DNA of 64,000 nt. Origin: Spirochaetaceae bacterium (GTDB taxonomy: Bacteria > Spirochaetota > Spirochaetia > SZUA-6 > DRHE01). Below the pieces are notes generated by a model, which saw only the letters and a list, made by a program, of their open reading frames with translations, ran no database searches and was not told where the DNA came from. The stretch covers positions 2,379,407-2,443,406 of the forward strand of contig CP070696.1 of NCBI GenBank assembly GCA_020353535.1. The letters run 5' to 3'. The stretch's first letter is position 1; each line of letters starts with the position of its first letter. The translations under genes were made by a program, and so were the position numbers. Shown in pieces: positions 1 through 8,599 of the stretch.

Positions 1-186
1 GCCCAGCTCCGTTTCCACGCTTCTGGCCATGAGGCCGAGCGTCTCGGAGAATGCCTTGTACAGCAGCCGGTTGTTCCGATTCCTGAACACGAAGAACATC
101 AGGTAGCTGAAGGCCACTACAATTGCGATGATCAGGCAGAAGGTGATGAGCATCTTCACCCGAATGCTGAAGCCGTCGAATTTCAT
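1..186 (-). CDS. Membrane sensor protein, N-terminus (probable histidine kinase), cut by window edge
   Basis: Only the first 62 residues are in the window. They show a short cytoplasmic start (MKFDGFSIRVKM), one long hydrophobic segment at about residues 12-34, then a basic stretch (FRNRNNRLL) and the beginning of an extracytoplasmic or linker helix ending in SVETELG. This is the usual start of a YesM-type sensor kinase or a methyl-accepting protein. It follows a CUT1 sugar transporter on the same strand, where spirochaetes and Firmicutes often keep YesM/YesN two-component genes. No ribosome binding site precedes the ATG, but an extended -10 promoter lies just upstream. Kinase identity is inferred from context and is not proven. 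Confidence 0.45.
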   Translation of the reverse strand, partial: MKFDGFSIRVKMLITFCLIIAIVVAFSYLMFFVFRNRNNRLLYKAFSETLGLMARSVETELG

Positions 187-195
187 GATGCTTTG

Positions 196-204
196 ATTAT
201 ATCA
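196..204 (-). promoter_or_regulatory. Extended -10 promoter for the sensor gene
   Basis: Reading the minus strand, TGATATAAT is a perfect extended -10 (TGN plus TATAAT). It ends about ten bases before the ATG at 186, so transcription would start only a few bases before the start codon. There is no good -35 and no Shine-Dalgarno, which fits a nearly leaderless transcript. Confidence 0.45.
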
Positions 205-229
205 TAGTCGTCGGTGAGCTTGCCGCACT

Positions 230-1078
230 TCATCCCTTCAGGCCGGTTGTGCTGATGCCCTCCACGATGTATTTCTGCAGGATGAAGAAGACGGTCATCA
301 CCGGCAGAATGGACAGGGAAGCCATGGCGAACATCGCTCCCCAATTGGTAACCGAGGTAGGATCGGCGAACAGGCGCAAGGCCACCGACACCGTGTAGAG
401 TCTCGGTTTGCTCAAGTATATCACCGGTTGGATGAAGTCCTGCCAGCGCCAGTAGAATGAGAAGATAGCCACGGTCACCAAAGCCGGCTTACACAGCGGC
501 AGAATGATCCGATAGAAGATTCCGAACTTTGTGCAGCCGTCGATCAGGGCCGACTCGTCCAGCTCGAAGGGGATCGTGCGCACGAACTGGATCATCAGGA
601 AGATGAAGAAGGGATTACCCAGACTCCAGGGAACGATCATCGGCAGGAAGGTGTTGACCCACCCCAGGCGGTGCAGGATCAGGTACTGGGGGATCATGAT
701 GATCTGGTAAGGCAGCATCAGGGTACCGATCATGCAGCCGAACAGGAACTTGGCGCCGGGAAAGCGTATCCGGGCGAAGCCGTAGGAAACCAGGGCAGCG
801 GAGGTCATGGTGCCCAGGGTGGCGGTGATGGCGATGATGAAGGAGTTGGAGAAGAAGATCCCGAAGGTATTGTTTCCGAAACCCTGCCAGCCCTCCACGT
901 AGTTTGCGAAGCGCCACTCATCTGGAATCAGGGAGAGGTTTCCGCGGAATATGCCCGACTGGGTCTTGAAAGAGCTCATGATCATCCACAGCACCGGATA
1001 GATCATGATCACCACCAGTATCATGCAGATGAGGTGGTACACTGCAGCGTTCAGATACTTCCTGGAGCGTACCATCAT
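230..1078 (-). CDS. CUT1 carbohydrate ABC transporter permease (MalG family)
   Basis: This 282-residue inner-membrane permease has about six membrane segments. The cytoplasmic EAA-type loop that contacts the ATPase is seen as DESALIDGCTKFGIFYRIILP. The C-terminus, YIVEGISTTGLKG, is typical of the MalG partner, which ends in a short amphipathic tail. The start is one of two adjacent ATGs (1078 or 1075) preceded by GGGGA. It follows the MalF-type gene by two bases and forms its heterodimer. The substrate is not readable; a sugar or sugar acid is likely given the dehydrogenases across the divergent promoter. Confidence 0.9.
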   Translation of the reverse strand: MMVRSRKYLNAAVYHLICMILVVIMIYPVLWMIMSSFKTQSGIFRGNLSLIPDEWRFANYVEGWQGFGNNTFGIFFSNSFIIAITATLGTMTSAALVSYGFARIRFPGAKFLFGCMIGTLMLPYQIIMIPQYLILHRLGWVNTFLPMIVPWSLGNPFFIFLMIQFVRTIPFELDESALIDGCTKFGIFYRIILPLCKPALVTVAIFSFYWRWQDFIQPVIYLSKPRLYTVSVALRLFADPTSVTNWGAMFAMASLSILPVMTVFFILQKYIVEGISTTGLKG

Positions 1079-1080
1079 TA

Positions 1081-1986
1081 TCAAATCCCCACTTTGGTTT
1101 CGTAGTAGACCCAGCGCCGGGAGGTGGCGAAGATGAACATGGTGAAGAAACCGATGATGAGCAGCAGAACCCAGGCCATGGCCGAGGCGGCTCCCATGTC
1201 GTAGAATTGGAACGCCCGGAGGAACATGTACACCACGTATACGAGGGTGGCGTCCATCGGACCGCCCCGGGTGATGATCCAGGCCTGGGTGAACATCAGA
1301 AATCCGTGGATCGTCTGCATGATCAGGTTGAAAAGGATCACCGGGGACAGCAGGGGCAGGGTGATCCGGAAGAATTTGATCAAGGAGCCGGCACCGTCGA
1401 CCACGGCTGCCTCGTAAAAGCTCTCGGGGATGTTCTTGAGTCCGGCCAGAAAGATGAGCATGGAGGAGCCGAACTGCCAGATATAGAGGGCAATGATCGT
1501 TGCCAAGGCAGTCTTGGGATTGCCGATAAGCGAGATGGTTTTCTTGATCCCCAGGCTGGCCGCCGCCAGGCTGATAGGACCGCCGGAGCCGAAGAACATC
1601 CTCCATACCAGGGCGACGGCCACGCTGCCACCGATGATCGAAGGCAGGTAGTAGACCAGACGGTAGAGTCCGAGCAGACGGCGCTTCTGACAGAGGATCA
1701 TGGCAATGAACAACGCGAATATCAGACGAAGGGGCACGGCCGTTGCCACGTAGAGGAAGGTGATGCTCAAAGATTTTCGATAACGGAGATCTTGGAAAAA
1801 CAGGCGCTGGAAGTTCTTTATCCCCACCCACACCGGGGAGGAGAGCAGGTCGTACTTGGTGAAGGAGATGTACAGGGAGGCTAGGATCGGGATGATCGTG
1901 AAGCAGAGAAAGCCGATCAGCCAGGGCGATATGAACAGATACCCTGCGATCGTGCTCTTGGGATTGTAGCCGCTTATCTTGCTCAT
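1081..1986 (-). CDS. CUT1 carbohydrate ABC transporter permease (MalF/UgpA family)
   Basis: This 301-residue integral membrane protein opens with the family pattern GYLFISPWLIGFLCFTIIP. Its coupling loop is EAAVVDGAGSLIKFFRITLP, the EAA motif used to dock on the ATPase. It is translationally close to the MalG partner downstream and lies behind the binding protein, with a structured 145-base spacer between. No ATPase gene is present in the locus. Confidence 0.92.
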   Translation of the reverse strand: MSKISGYNPKSTIAGYLFISPWLIGFLCFTIIPILASLYISFTKYDLLSSPVWVGIKNFQRLFFQDLRYRKSLSITFLYVATAVPLRLIFALFIAMILCQKRRLLGLYRLVYYLPSIIGGSVAVALVWRMFFGSGGPISLAAASLGIKKTISLIGNPKTALATIIALYIWQFGSSMLIFLAGLKNIPESFYEAAVVDGAGSLIKFFRITLPLLSPVILFNLIMQTIHGFLMFTQAWIITRGGPMDATLVYVVYMFLRAFQFYDMGAASAMAWVLLLIIGFFTMFIFATSRRWVYYETKVGI

Positions 1987-2050
1987 ACCTGCATCCTGCC
2001 CCCTGGAGGCGATCCGTGTCCAGTGACGCTCCGCAACTCATGCCCGGCGT

Positions 2051-2116
2051 AAGAAAAGCAAGGGGCCGCTTCGGAGCTGCAGCTGCTCACCGCAAGACCT
2101 GGCGACCCCTTTTCTT
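2051..2116 (-). other. Stem-loop between binding-protein and permease genes
   Basis: AAGAAAA (2051-2057) pairs with TTTTCTT (2110-2116) and GGGGCCGC (2062-2069) with GCGACCCC (2102-2109, one mismatch). An inner palindrome AGCTGCAGCT lies at 2075-2084. It sits just after the binding-protein stop codon. Such hairpins usually protect the upstream mRNA or attenuate read-through, giving more binding protein than permease. Confidence 0.5.
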
Positions 2117-2131
2117 CCTGTTGTCCCGGAA

Positions 2132-3406
2132 CTACTGATTGAGAATTATGGTCATCTGCTCCCTGAACTCTTTGACCGCCGCTTCCGGGGTCATCTGCTT
2201 GTACATGACTCGCTGGAAGTAGTTGTACTGGTACAGATCCCTGATCTCTTGTTCCGCTGTGGGGAAGCGGGTGGACATGTCGCTGGAGTGCTGTCCCGCG
2301 AAGGATATGTAGTCGTAGATCTCGGCGTTCTGAGGATCGGCTGTCTGCTTCAAGGTCTCCCGCACAGTCGGTACTACGGGAACGCCCCTATCCGCGGCCA
2401 GCACCTTGTTGGCCTCGATATCCTTGAGGAAGTAGTTGAGGAACTTGCCTGCCTGCTCTTTGAGCTGAGAGGTCTGAGCCACGGAAAAGAACATCGACGG
2501 CCTCATGTACATCCCCTTCTCGTTGTTCGGCCCCGGAAGCACGGTAAGCTTGGTTACTGCCTGGCGTGTCTTGTAGACCGAGACCACCTTGTTCGACCAC
2601 ATGATCTTCATGGCCGATTCATCCCTGGCAAAGGGGGTGTTCTCTTCGTTGGAGTAGAACTCGATCACCACTTCCACCGGCGGCACCAGCCCGTTGTCCT
2701 GGAAATCGAGGCAATTCTTCAGGAAATCGACCATGATCTTGTCGTTGCTCCAGCCGGGACCCTTGAGATCCGCGCTGAACCACTCGGCGCCCTGGGTACG
2801 CAGATAGTAGAGCATGTCATTGTCTGTGCCCAGGCCGTCCACACCGTATACACCGGCGGCGTTCTTGATCTTGACGCTGGCCGCTCTCATGTCGTCCCAG
2901 GTCCATTTGAGCCCGGGATAGGCGACTCCCGCCTGGTCGAAGATGCCGTCGTTGTAGCCCATGGTCAGGGCATTCACACCCAGGTTGATGCCCACGAGCC
3001 TGCCGCCGATCTTCCCGATGCTGACCGCCGTGTCGTCGATACCGGCGGTACTGAAACTCTGGATGGCCGACAGATCCGCCATGAGGTTCTTCTCGTCCAA
3101 CTGGGGGAAACGGTTGATGACGTTCTGGAATATGTCGGGCAGATCTCCCGCCGCGGCATACACGGCTATCTTATCCCAATATTCCCCCCAGCCCAGATAG
3201 GTGGGCTCTATCTTGACATCGGGATTGCTCTGCTGATACATGTCCAGCACTTTGAGGGTTTTGTCGTGTCTTGCCTGGCCCCCCCACCAGAGAATCCTCA
3301 GGGTTACCGGTCCCGTCGGCACAGAGGATTCCTCCTGCCCTTCGGCCAGCACAAAGTGGGTGGAAAGGGCGAGGATCAGGATACTGACTAACACAATCTT
3401 TTTCAT
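2132..3406 (-). CDS. CUT1 ABC transporter sugar-binding protein
   Basis: This 424-residue periplasmic or lipid-tethered receptor belongs to the extracellular solute-binding family 1. Residues 1-20 are a signal peptide (MKKIVLVSILILALSTHFVLA), followed by the spirochaete-type linker EGQEESSVPTGPV and then the usual VTLRILWWGGQARHDKTLKVL start. I placed the start at the ATG at 3406 because AGGAGG lies six bases upstream; the longer reading of 30 extra residues lacks a ribosome binding site. It heads the operon and diverges from the oxidoreductase at 3592. Confidence 0.93.
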   Translation of the reverse strand: MKKIVLVSILILALSTHFVLAEGQEESSVPTGPVTLRILWWGGQARHDKTLKVLDMYQQSNPDVKIEPTYLGWGEYWDKIAVYAAAGDLPDIFQNVINRFPQLDEKNLMADLSAIQSFSTAGIDDTAVSIGKIGGRLVGINLGVNALTMGYNDGIFDQAGVAYPGLKWTWDDMRAASVKIKNAAGVYGVDGLGTDNDMLYYLRTQGAEWFSADLKGPGWSNDKIMVDFLKNCLDFQDNGLVPPVEVVIEFYSNEENTPFARDESAMKIMWSNKVVSVYKTRQAVTKLTVLPGPNNEKGMYMRPSMFFSVAQTSQLKEQAGKFLNYFLKDIEANKVLAADRGVPVVPTVRETLKQTADPQNAEIYDYISFAGQHSSDMSTRFPTAEQEIRDLYQYNYFQRVMYKQMTPEAAVKEFREQMTIILNQ

Positions 3407-3546
3407 AAAACCTCCTAGTTTTTTCCTTTTCTCAGGATAGTTAGTGACCGGTCGTATGCCGATTATCCCACGATTTGCGAGAGATCGGGCAGACAAAAAA
3501 GCGATCTGCTATGTATAAAAAACCGGTGACCTGAGGCGGCTGTCTG

Positions 3547-3560
3547 ATCTACGTGTAGAT
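3547..3560. promoter_or_regulatory. Small perfect palindrome, candidate operator
   Basis: ATCTAC and GTAGAT are separated by two bases, about 32 bases upstream of the oxidoreductase start at 3592, in the divergent intergenic region 3407-3591. It could be a repressor site controlling one or both operons. No convincing -35/-10 pair was found beside it. Confidence 0.3.
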
Positions 3561-3591
3561 TTTCCTTTCCAGCAGCGGGTACTATGGAAGC

Positions 3592-4902
3592 ATGAAGAGC
3601 TATGCCATTGTCGGGATCGGTTCCCGATCTTACCTGTATTCCGATGCTCTCCTCGGGACCTTCAGAGACTGCGGCCGGCTGGCGGCGATCTGCGATCTCA
3701 ACCAGGTACGGATGGAGTATGCCAACCGCCGTTTTCGTGAGACCTACGGAATCGACGCCGTACCGGCCTACAAACCGGCCCGCTTCGAGGAGATGATCGC
3801 TGAGTGCAACGTTGACACGGTCATCGTCACCACCATAGACCGTACCCACCATCAGTTCATCGTTCGAGCTCTGGAGGCCGGCTGCGACGTTATCACCGAA
3901 AAACCCCTGACCGTGGATGAAGTGAAATGCCGGGCGATCTTCTCTGCCCTGGAGCGTACGGGCAAAAGCCTGAGGGTCACCTTCAACTACCGCTACGCTC
4001 CCCGAAACAGCAAGGTCAAGCAGCTACTGTTGGAAGGTTCGGTTGGGGAAGTGAAGTCCGTGCACTTCGAGTGGTTCCTCGATACCATACACGGAGCCGA
4101 CTATTTCCGCCGCTGGCACCGGGATAAGCGTAACTCGGGAGGTTTGCTCGTACATAAAGCCAGCCACCACTTCGACCTGGTCAACTGGTGGCTGGACAGC
4201 GCGCCGGAGCAGGTATTCGCCTACGGGGATCTGGTGTTCTACGGGCGGGTCAATGCCGAAGCTCGGGGCCTGACCGCCTTCTATGACAGAGGCACCGGTC
4301 ATCCCAATGCCCTCGGCGATCCCTTTGCCTTGGATCTGAAGGCCGATCCGGAGCTGGAGGAAATGTATCTGCAAGCCGAAAGCGAGGACGGTTACCGGCG
4401 GGACGAAAGCGTCTTCGGACACTACATCTCGATCGAAGATGATATGGCGGTTCTGGTGAAGTACGATAACGGAGCGTCCATGAGCTACCATCTCACCGCC
4501 TATTCCCCCTGTGAAGGCTTTCGCATCGCCTTCAATGGAACCAAGGGGAGGCTCGAGTATGAGGTGGCCGAAAAGTCTTATGTCTCCGGGTCCCTGAAGG
4601 ACATCAACCAGCCGGAGCACGGATCGAGCGGGGAGAAGACGATCGAAGAGCCCGTGAAAATTGTGATCAGGCCGCACTGGGGTCAGCCCGAATCGATTCA
4701 TGTGGAGCAGAGCTCCGAAGGCGGGCACGGGGGAGGTGACAGGCGACTATTGGAGGATCTGTTCCGGGGAAGTGAACCGGATCCCCTGTACAGATCCGCC
4801 GACCACCATGCCGGCGCGCTGGCGATCCTTACCGGGATTGCGGCCAATCGAAGTCTGGCTTCCGGAGTTCCTGTGCGGATCGACGATCTGTTCGAGCTCT
4901 GA
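3592..4902 (+). CDS. Gfo/Idh/MocA-family NAD(P)-dependent oxidoreductase
   Basis: This 436-residue cytosolic dehydrogenase has an N-terminal Rossmann domain with YAIVGIGSRSYLY as the dinucleotide loop. The family signature EKPLT at about residues 103-107 contributes the lysine near the substrate carbonyl. The second half contains the LLVHKASHHFDLVNWW segment, whose histidines are the usual catalytic position. The protein is longer than the 330-380 residues common in the family. These enzymes oxidise sugars, inositols or sugar acids, sometimes transiently as in glycoside-cleaving members. It precedes a second family member by 29 bases and diverges from a sugar transporter, so it probably acts on the imported compound. 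The exact substrate is unknown. Confidence 0.9.
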   Translation: MKSYAIVGIGSRSYLYSDALLGTFRDCGRLAAICDLNQVRMEYANRRFRETYGIDAVPAYKPARFEEMIAECNVDTVIVTTIDRTHHQFIVRALEAGCDVITEKPLTVDEVKCRAIFSALERTGKSLRVTFNYRYAPRNSKVKQLLLEGSVGEVKSVHFEWFLDTIHGADYFRRWHRDKRNSGGLLVHKASHHFDLVNWWLDSAPEQVFAYGDLVFYGRVNAEARGLTAFYDRGTGHPNALGDPFALDLKADPELEEMYLQAESEDGYRRDESVFGHYISIEDDMAVLVKYDNGASMSYHLTAYSPCEGFRIAFNGTKGRLEYEVAEKSYVSGSLKDINQPEHGSSGEKTIEEPVKIVIRPHWGQPESIHVEQSSEGGHGGGDRRLLEDLFRGSEPDPLYRSADHHAGALAILTGIAANRSLASGVPVRIDDLFEL

Positions 4903-4931
4903 GAGCCCAAACTACCTAAAGGGGATTCGCG

Positions 4932-6032
4932 TTGACGCAAAAAGATGGAGGTTTGAGTTACGTTCCCGATGTCAAACCGGGACCGGTAGTAAAAGCCGGA
5001 GAGTTTCTGTTCTCCGCAGTACATCTCAACCACGCCCACATCTACGGGATGTGCAGCGGATTGATCGAGGCCGGTGCGAATCTGCACTCGGTCTACGATC
5101 CGGACCCGAACAAGGTGAAAGCCTTTGTGGAGCGGTTTCCCGCGGTCAAAATCGCAGATTCGGAGGAGCAGATTCTCGAGGATCGGAAGATCGGCCTGGT
5201 CGCGGCGGCGCATATCCCGGATTGCAGGGCCGCGCTAGGTTTCAGGATCATGGAGCACGGCAAGGACTACTTCACCGACAAGGGGCCGTTTACGGCGCTG
5301 GAACAGCTGGAAGCGGCTCGACGAAAGGTCAAGGAAACAGGTCGGAAATACATGGTCTACTATAGCGAGCGCCTCCACGTGGAGTGTGCTGTCTTTGCTA
5401 GCCACTTGATTGCCGACGGAGCCATCGGCCGGGTGCTGCAGGTACTCGGACTGGGCCCGCACCGTCTGAACGCTTCCGCTCGCCCGCCGTGGTTCTTCAG
5501 GAAGAAGCACTACGGCGGTATCCTCTGCGACATTGGCAGTCACCAGATCGAGCAGTTCCTGTCCTTCAGCGGAGCAACAGATGCCGAGCTGCTGCAGGCC
5601 AGGACAGTCAACTACGCCCATCCGCAGTATCCCGAATTCGAAGACTTCGGAGAGGCGAGCCTGATCGGTGACAACGGTGCCGGCAACTACTTTCGGGTGG
5701 ACTGGTTCACCCCTGCGGGCTTGAGCACCTGGGGAGATGGCCGAGCCTTTATCCTGGGAAGCGAAGGAACAATCGAACTACGGAAGTACGTGAACCTGGC
5801 CGCTGACAAAGAAAGGGATCACCTGTTTCTGGTGAACACGGACGGGGAGAGGCATCTCTCGCTGGCCGGTAAGGTGGGGTATCCGTTCTTCGGCCAGCTC
5901 ATCCTGGATTGTCTTAACCGCACTGAGCTGGCAATGACCCAGAGCCACGCCTTCAAGGCGGCGGAGCTGTGTCTGAAGGCGCAGGCTTGTGCAGACAGGT
6001 TTCGGCTCCCGGAACAGGAGGGGAGGCATTAA
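4932..6032 (+). CDS. Gfo/Idh/MocA-family oxidoreductase, second copy
   Basis: This 366-residue protein is a divergent paralogue of the upstream enzyme. The Rossmann part is atypical: it begins about 25 residues late (GEFLFSAVHLNHAHIYGM) and lacks a clean GxGxxG. The lysine motif is changed to TDKGPFTALEQL. The C-terminal half keeps GGILCDIGSHQIEQFLSF, equivalent to the substrate-side histidine region. The start is a TTG at 4932 with AAAGGGGA six bases upstream. The changed lysine signature suggests different chemistry or an isomerase/lyase-like role. It is co-directional with its neighbours, with gaps of 29 and 3 bases. Confidence 0.85.
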   Translation: MTQKDGGLSYVPDVKPGPVVKAGEFLFSAVHLNHAHIYGMCSGLIEAGANLHSVYDPDPNKVKAFVERFPAVKIADSEEQILEDRKIGLVAAAHIPDCRAALGFRIMEHGKDYFTDKGPFTALEQLEAARRKVKETGRKYMVYYSERLHVECAVFASHLIADGAIGRVLQVLGLGPHRLNASARPPWFFRKKHYGGILCDIGSHQIEQFLSFSGATDAELLQARTVNYAHPQYPEFEDFGEASLIGDNGAGNYFRVDWFTPAGLSTWGDGRAFILGSEGTIELRKYVNLAADKERDHLFLVNTDGERHLSLAGKVGYPFFGQLILDCLNRTELAMTQSHAFKAAELCLKAQACADRFRLPEQEGRH

Positions 6033-6035
6033 AGA

Positions 6036-7682
6036 GTGAAACTTTTGTCCTCCGAACAGTATGTATCCCGCCGCTCGCCGGTATTGGCGACCAGAGGCAT
6101 GGTCGCCACCAGCCAACCTCTGGCAACCCTCGCCGGTGTGGATATTCTGCGGTCCGGTGGCAACGCCGCCGATGCCGCTGTGGCCGCGGCCGCCGCACTT
6201 CAGGTCACCCAGCCTTGCTCCACGGGGCTCGGCGGTGATTGTTTCGTGTTGTATTTCTCGGCTGATCGCGGCACGGTGGAGGCATTGAACGGGTCCGGTC
6301 GCTCGCCGGGAGCGCTGACCCTGGAGGCGGCCATTCGGGCTGGATTTCGTGACCGCCTGCCGCCGCATCATCCTTTCACCGTCACTGTTCCCGGAGCTCC
6401 GGCTGCCTGGGTCGATGCCCAGACACGCTTTGGTCGGCTCAATCTTCAGCAGGTACTTGCACCGGCGATTGATCTGGCGGAACACGGTTTCCCCGTCGGT
6501 CCTCTGACAGCCGGCTGGTGGCGGGAGGGAGTCGAACAACTGTTGAGCCGGCACGCCCACGGTGGGGAGTTGATGATCGACGGCCGCGGACCTCGAGCCG
6601 GAGAGGTGGTGCGCCTGCCCACTCTGGCCAGCTCCCTGCAGATCCTGGCGGATCAGGGCAAAGAGCCCTTCTACAGGGGAGAGATCGCCGAGAAAATCGT
6701 GGCGGCGGTTGCGGAGGCTGGAGGTGTGCTTGCCCTTGATGATCTGGCTGCCCACGAGTCGCAGTGGGTGAAACCCATACGTACCCGATATCGGGATTTT
6801 TATATATGGGAATGTCCGCCCAATGGACACGGATTGGCCGTTCTGCTGGCCTTGAATATCCTCCAAGCCTGCGGGTTCAGCGATGCCCCCGCCAGCGGTG
6901 CGGACCGGCTGCATCTGATGATCGAGGCGATGCGGCTGGCCTTTGCCGATGTCCTCCGCTATGTAGGAGATCCGGGCTTTTCCTCTATACCTGTAGCGGA
7001 GCTGCTCGGGGAGTGGTACGCCCGACACCGAGCCGCCGCAATATCCATGAAGCGGACTATGGAAGGTCCCGTCTGGGGTGATCCGCTCTCGACGGGGTCG
7101 GCCCAGGGCGACACAGTCTACTTCTGCGTCAGCGATGCCGAGGGAAACGCCTGTTCCTTCATCAACAGCAACTTCCTGGGCTTTGGAACCGGCATCGTGC
7201 CGCAGGGGTGCGGATATTCCCTGCAAAATCGGGGCTATGGATTCGTCCTGGATTCGGAGCATCCCAACGGTCTCGCCCCGGCTAAACGATCGTACCACAC
7301 CATCATTCCCGGCCTTTCCACCCACGCGGAGACCGGCGGATTCCATTCGGTTTTCGGCGTCATGGGGGGAATGATGCAGCCTCAGGGACATCTGCAGGTG
7401 GTTTCCGCGTTAATTGATGACGAGCTGGACCCTCAGGCCGCTCTGGACCGTGGTCGTTTTCAGCTGGAGGAAGGCCTGCCGGATGGGGAGGTGCTCCTGG
7501 AGGACAGCCTGGACCCGGAAACGGCTGCAGATCTGCAGGGTAGGGGACATCGGATTAGGATCCTCTTCGGCTTGAATCGGCCCCTGTTCGGCCTCGGGCA
7601 GATTATCCTCAAGGGTTCGGACGGGGTATATTGGGGCGGCAGTGATCCCCGGGGCGACGGTTGTGCTCTGGGGCTGGCCTAG
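6036..7682 (+). CDS. Gamma-glutamyltransferase family protein (Ntn hydrolase)
   Basis: This 548-residue protein is made as a precursor and should self-cleave before Thr360, in GDTVYFCVSD, freeing the N-terminal nucleophile threonine. The N-terminal part carries the family hallmarks GMVATSQPLAT, GGNAADAAVAAA and STGLGGDCF. The later GLAPAKRSYHTIIP segment corresponds to the substrate-binding loop. No signal peptide is visible, so unlike periplasmic Ggt it should be cytosolic. The start is GTG at 6036 with GGGGAGG nine bases before. It probably hydrolyses an amide such as a gamma-glutamyl or acyl amide. Its place behind two sugar-type dehydrogenases suggests an imported amide-containing compound. 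Confidence 0.9.
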   Translation: MKLLSSEQYVSRRSPVLATRGMVATSQPLATLAGVDILRSGGNAADAAVAAAAALQVTQPCSTGLGGDCFVLYFSADRGTVEALNGSGRSPGALTLEAAIRAGFRDRLPPHHPFTVTVPGAPAAWVDAQTRFGRLNLQQVLAPAIDLAEHGFPVGPLTAGWWREGVEQLLSRHAHGGELMIDGRGPRAGEVVRLPTLASSLQILADQGKEPFYRGEIAEKIVAAVAEAGGVLALDDLAAHESQWVKPIRTRYRDFYIWECPPNGHGLAVLLALNILQACGFSDAPASGADRLHLMIEAMRLAFADVLRYVGDPGFSSIPVAELLGEWYARHRAAAISMKRTMEGPVWGDPLSTGSAQGDTVYFCVSDAEGNACSFINSNFLGFGTGIVPQGCGYSLQNRGYGFVLDSEHPNGLAPAKRSYHTIIPGLSTHAETGGFHSVFGVMGGMMQPQGHLQVVSALIDDELDPQAALDRGRFQLEEGLPDGEVLLEDSLDPETAADLQGRGHRIRILFGLNRPLFGLGQIILKGSDGVYWGGSDPRGDGCALGLA

Positions 7683-7739
7683 ACCTGTACCGGATGATCA
7701 TTTCTCTGTACCCGTGCCAACCCGTCATTCCATAGTTGT

Positions 7740-7768
7740 TTGCCATCCGACAGGGGACAGCGTATAAT
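7740..7768 (+). promoter_or_regulatory. Sigma-70 type promoter
   Basis: TTGCCA (7740-7745), a 17-base spacer and a perfect TATAAT (7763-7768). Predicted start of transcription is near 7775, giving a leader of about 84 bases for the small envelope protein at 7859. Confidence 0.65.
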
Positions 7769-7858
7769 AGCCGTATAGACCCGTGGGCCAAGGAATGAAA
7801 AAACCTGTCCTCTATATGTGGTTTTGGATTCTAAAAGCCGAGGAAGGAAAAACGGATC

Positions 7859-8416
7859 ATGAGTGTCAGGTTAAAAAATTCTCTGTTGATCGGTCTCATC
7901 TTTGCGCTCTTTATTTCAAGCAATCCGATTTACGCACAGGAGAGGGATTCAACGGCGGGAAGAAAAGGGGGAATGGGCTATTTTATCGGGGGAGTTGGTT
8001 GGATGTTGGAGTCGGGGAGTAGCTCCATCGTCTACTCAACTGGCGGCGGCGGACACAGCATCACAAACAAATGGATTCTGGGGGGAGAAGGACACAGCTC
8101 TTTCGGTCCCGAGAATGCCGGCGGGTACGGTTTCTTGAATGTAGGGTACGCCCTGCTTGCAACGAGTAGCATTATCGTTTATCCCCTGTTGGGTCTGGGC
8201 GGAGGGGCTATGACAAGAGAGGCCAGCCCGACTGTATCGAAATGCGCCCTGCTGAATCCGTCCCTCGGGGTTGACTACCTCATACCCATCAAAGGCAGAA
8301 GTGGTATTTTGTTGGGGTTGCGCGGCGGATATACCTTTACCGTTTACAGCAATACTTTTAACTGGTCGATGCCCCATATCCGTCTGGTCGTGGGGGGTTT
8401 TGGTTTCGGGGAATAG
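7859..8416 (+). CDS. Small exported, glycine-rich protein, probable outer-membrane beta-barrel
   Basis: The product has 185 residues. Residues 1-26 form a clear signal peptide ending PIYAQ. The mature part is rich in Gly, Ser and aromatic residues in alternating short strands (GGMGYFIGGVGWMLE, GGGAMTR, GLRGGYTFTVYS) and ends in a hydrophobic strand with phenylalanine near the terminus (LVVGGFGFGE). This resembles small eight-strand outer-membrane porin-like proteins. A strong promoter lies upstream and AGGAAGGA precedes the ATG. The gene stands alone. I do not recognise a specific family. Confidence 0.65.
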   Translation: MSVRLKNSLLIGLIFALFISSNPIYAQERDSTAGRKGGMGYFIGGVGWMLESGSSSIVYSTGGGGHSITNKWILGGEGHSSFGPENAGGYGFLNVGYALLATSSIIVYPLLGLGGGAMTREASPTVSKCALLNPSLGVDYLIPIKGRSGILLGLRGGYTFTVYSNTFNWSMPHIRLVVGGFGFGE

Positions 8417-8599
8417 CGCCGGAGTTATTAAACGTAAACGGCCTGATGATTTCTTATCTCGTACGAACCTCAAGTATAGTGCTTCCTCGTAGAGAGTGAG
8501 GCAATTTGCTGAGATGAACCAAATCTTGGGAGATCCAACGCGAACCAAAGCTTAGAAACTCGATACATCTTATAAGCACTAGTGACAGGAGGACGCTTT

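Noticed and set aside
230..2041. Very long open frame covering both permease genes of the first operon
   Set aside because: Its first part is an antisense-like frame shadow of the MalF gene with Arg/His/Pro-rich composition; the real protein begins at the internal ATG 1078/1075 after the MalF stop.
3407..3591. TATAAA/TATACA boxes as divergent promoters
   Set aside because: Good -10-like boxes on both strands but no matching -35 at 16-18 bases.
5778..7391. 537-codon open frame opposite the gamma-glutamyltransferase gene
   Set aside because: It is a frame shadow of two well-supported plus-strand genes, with no domain or ribosome site.
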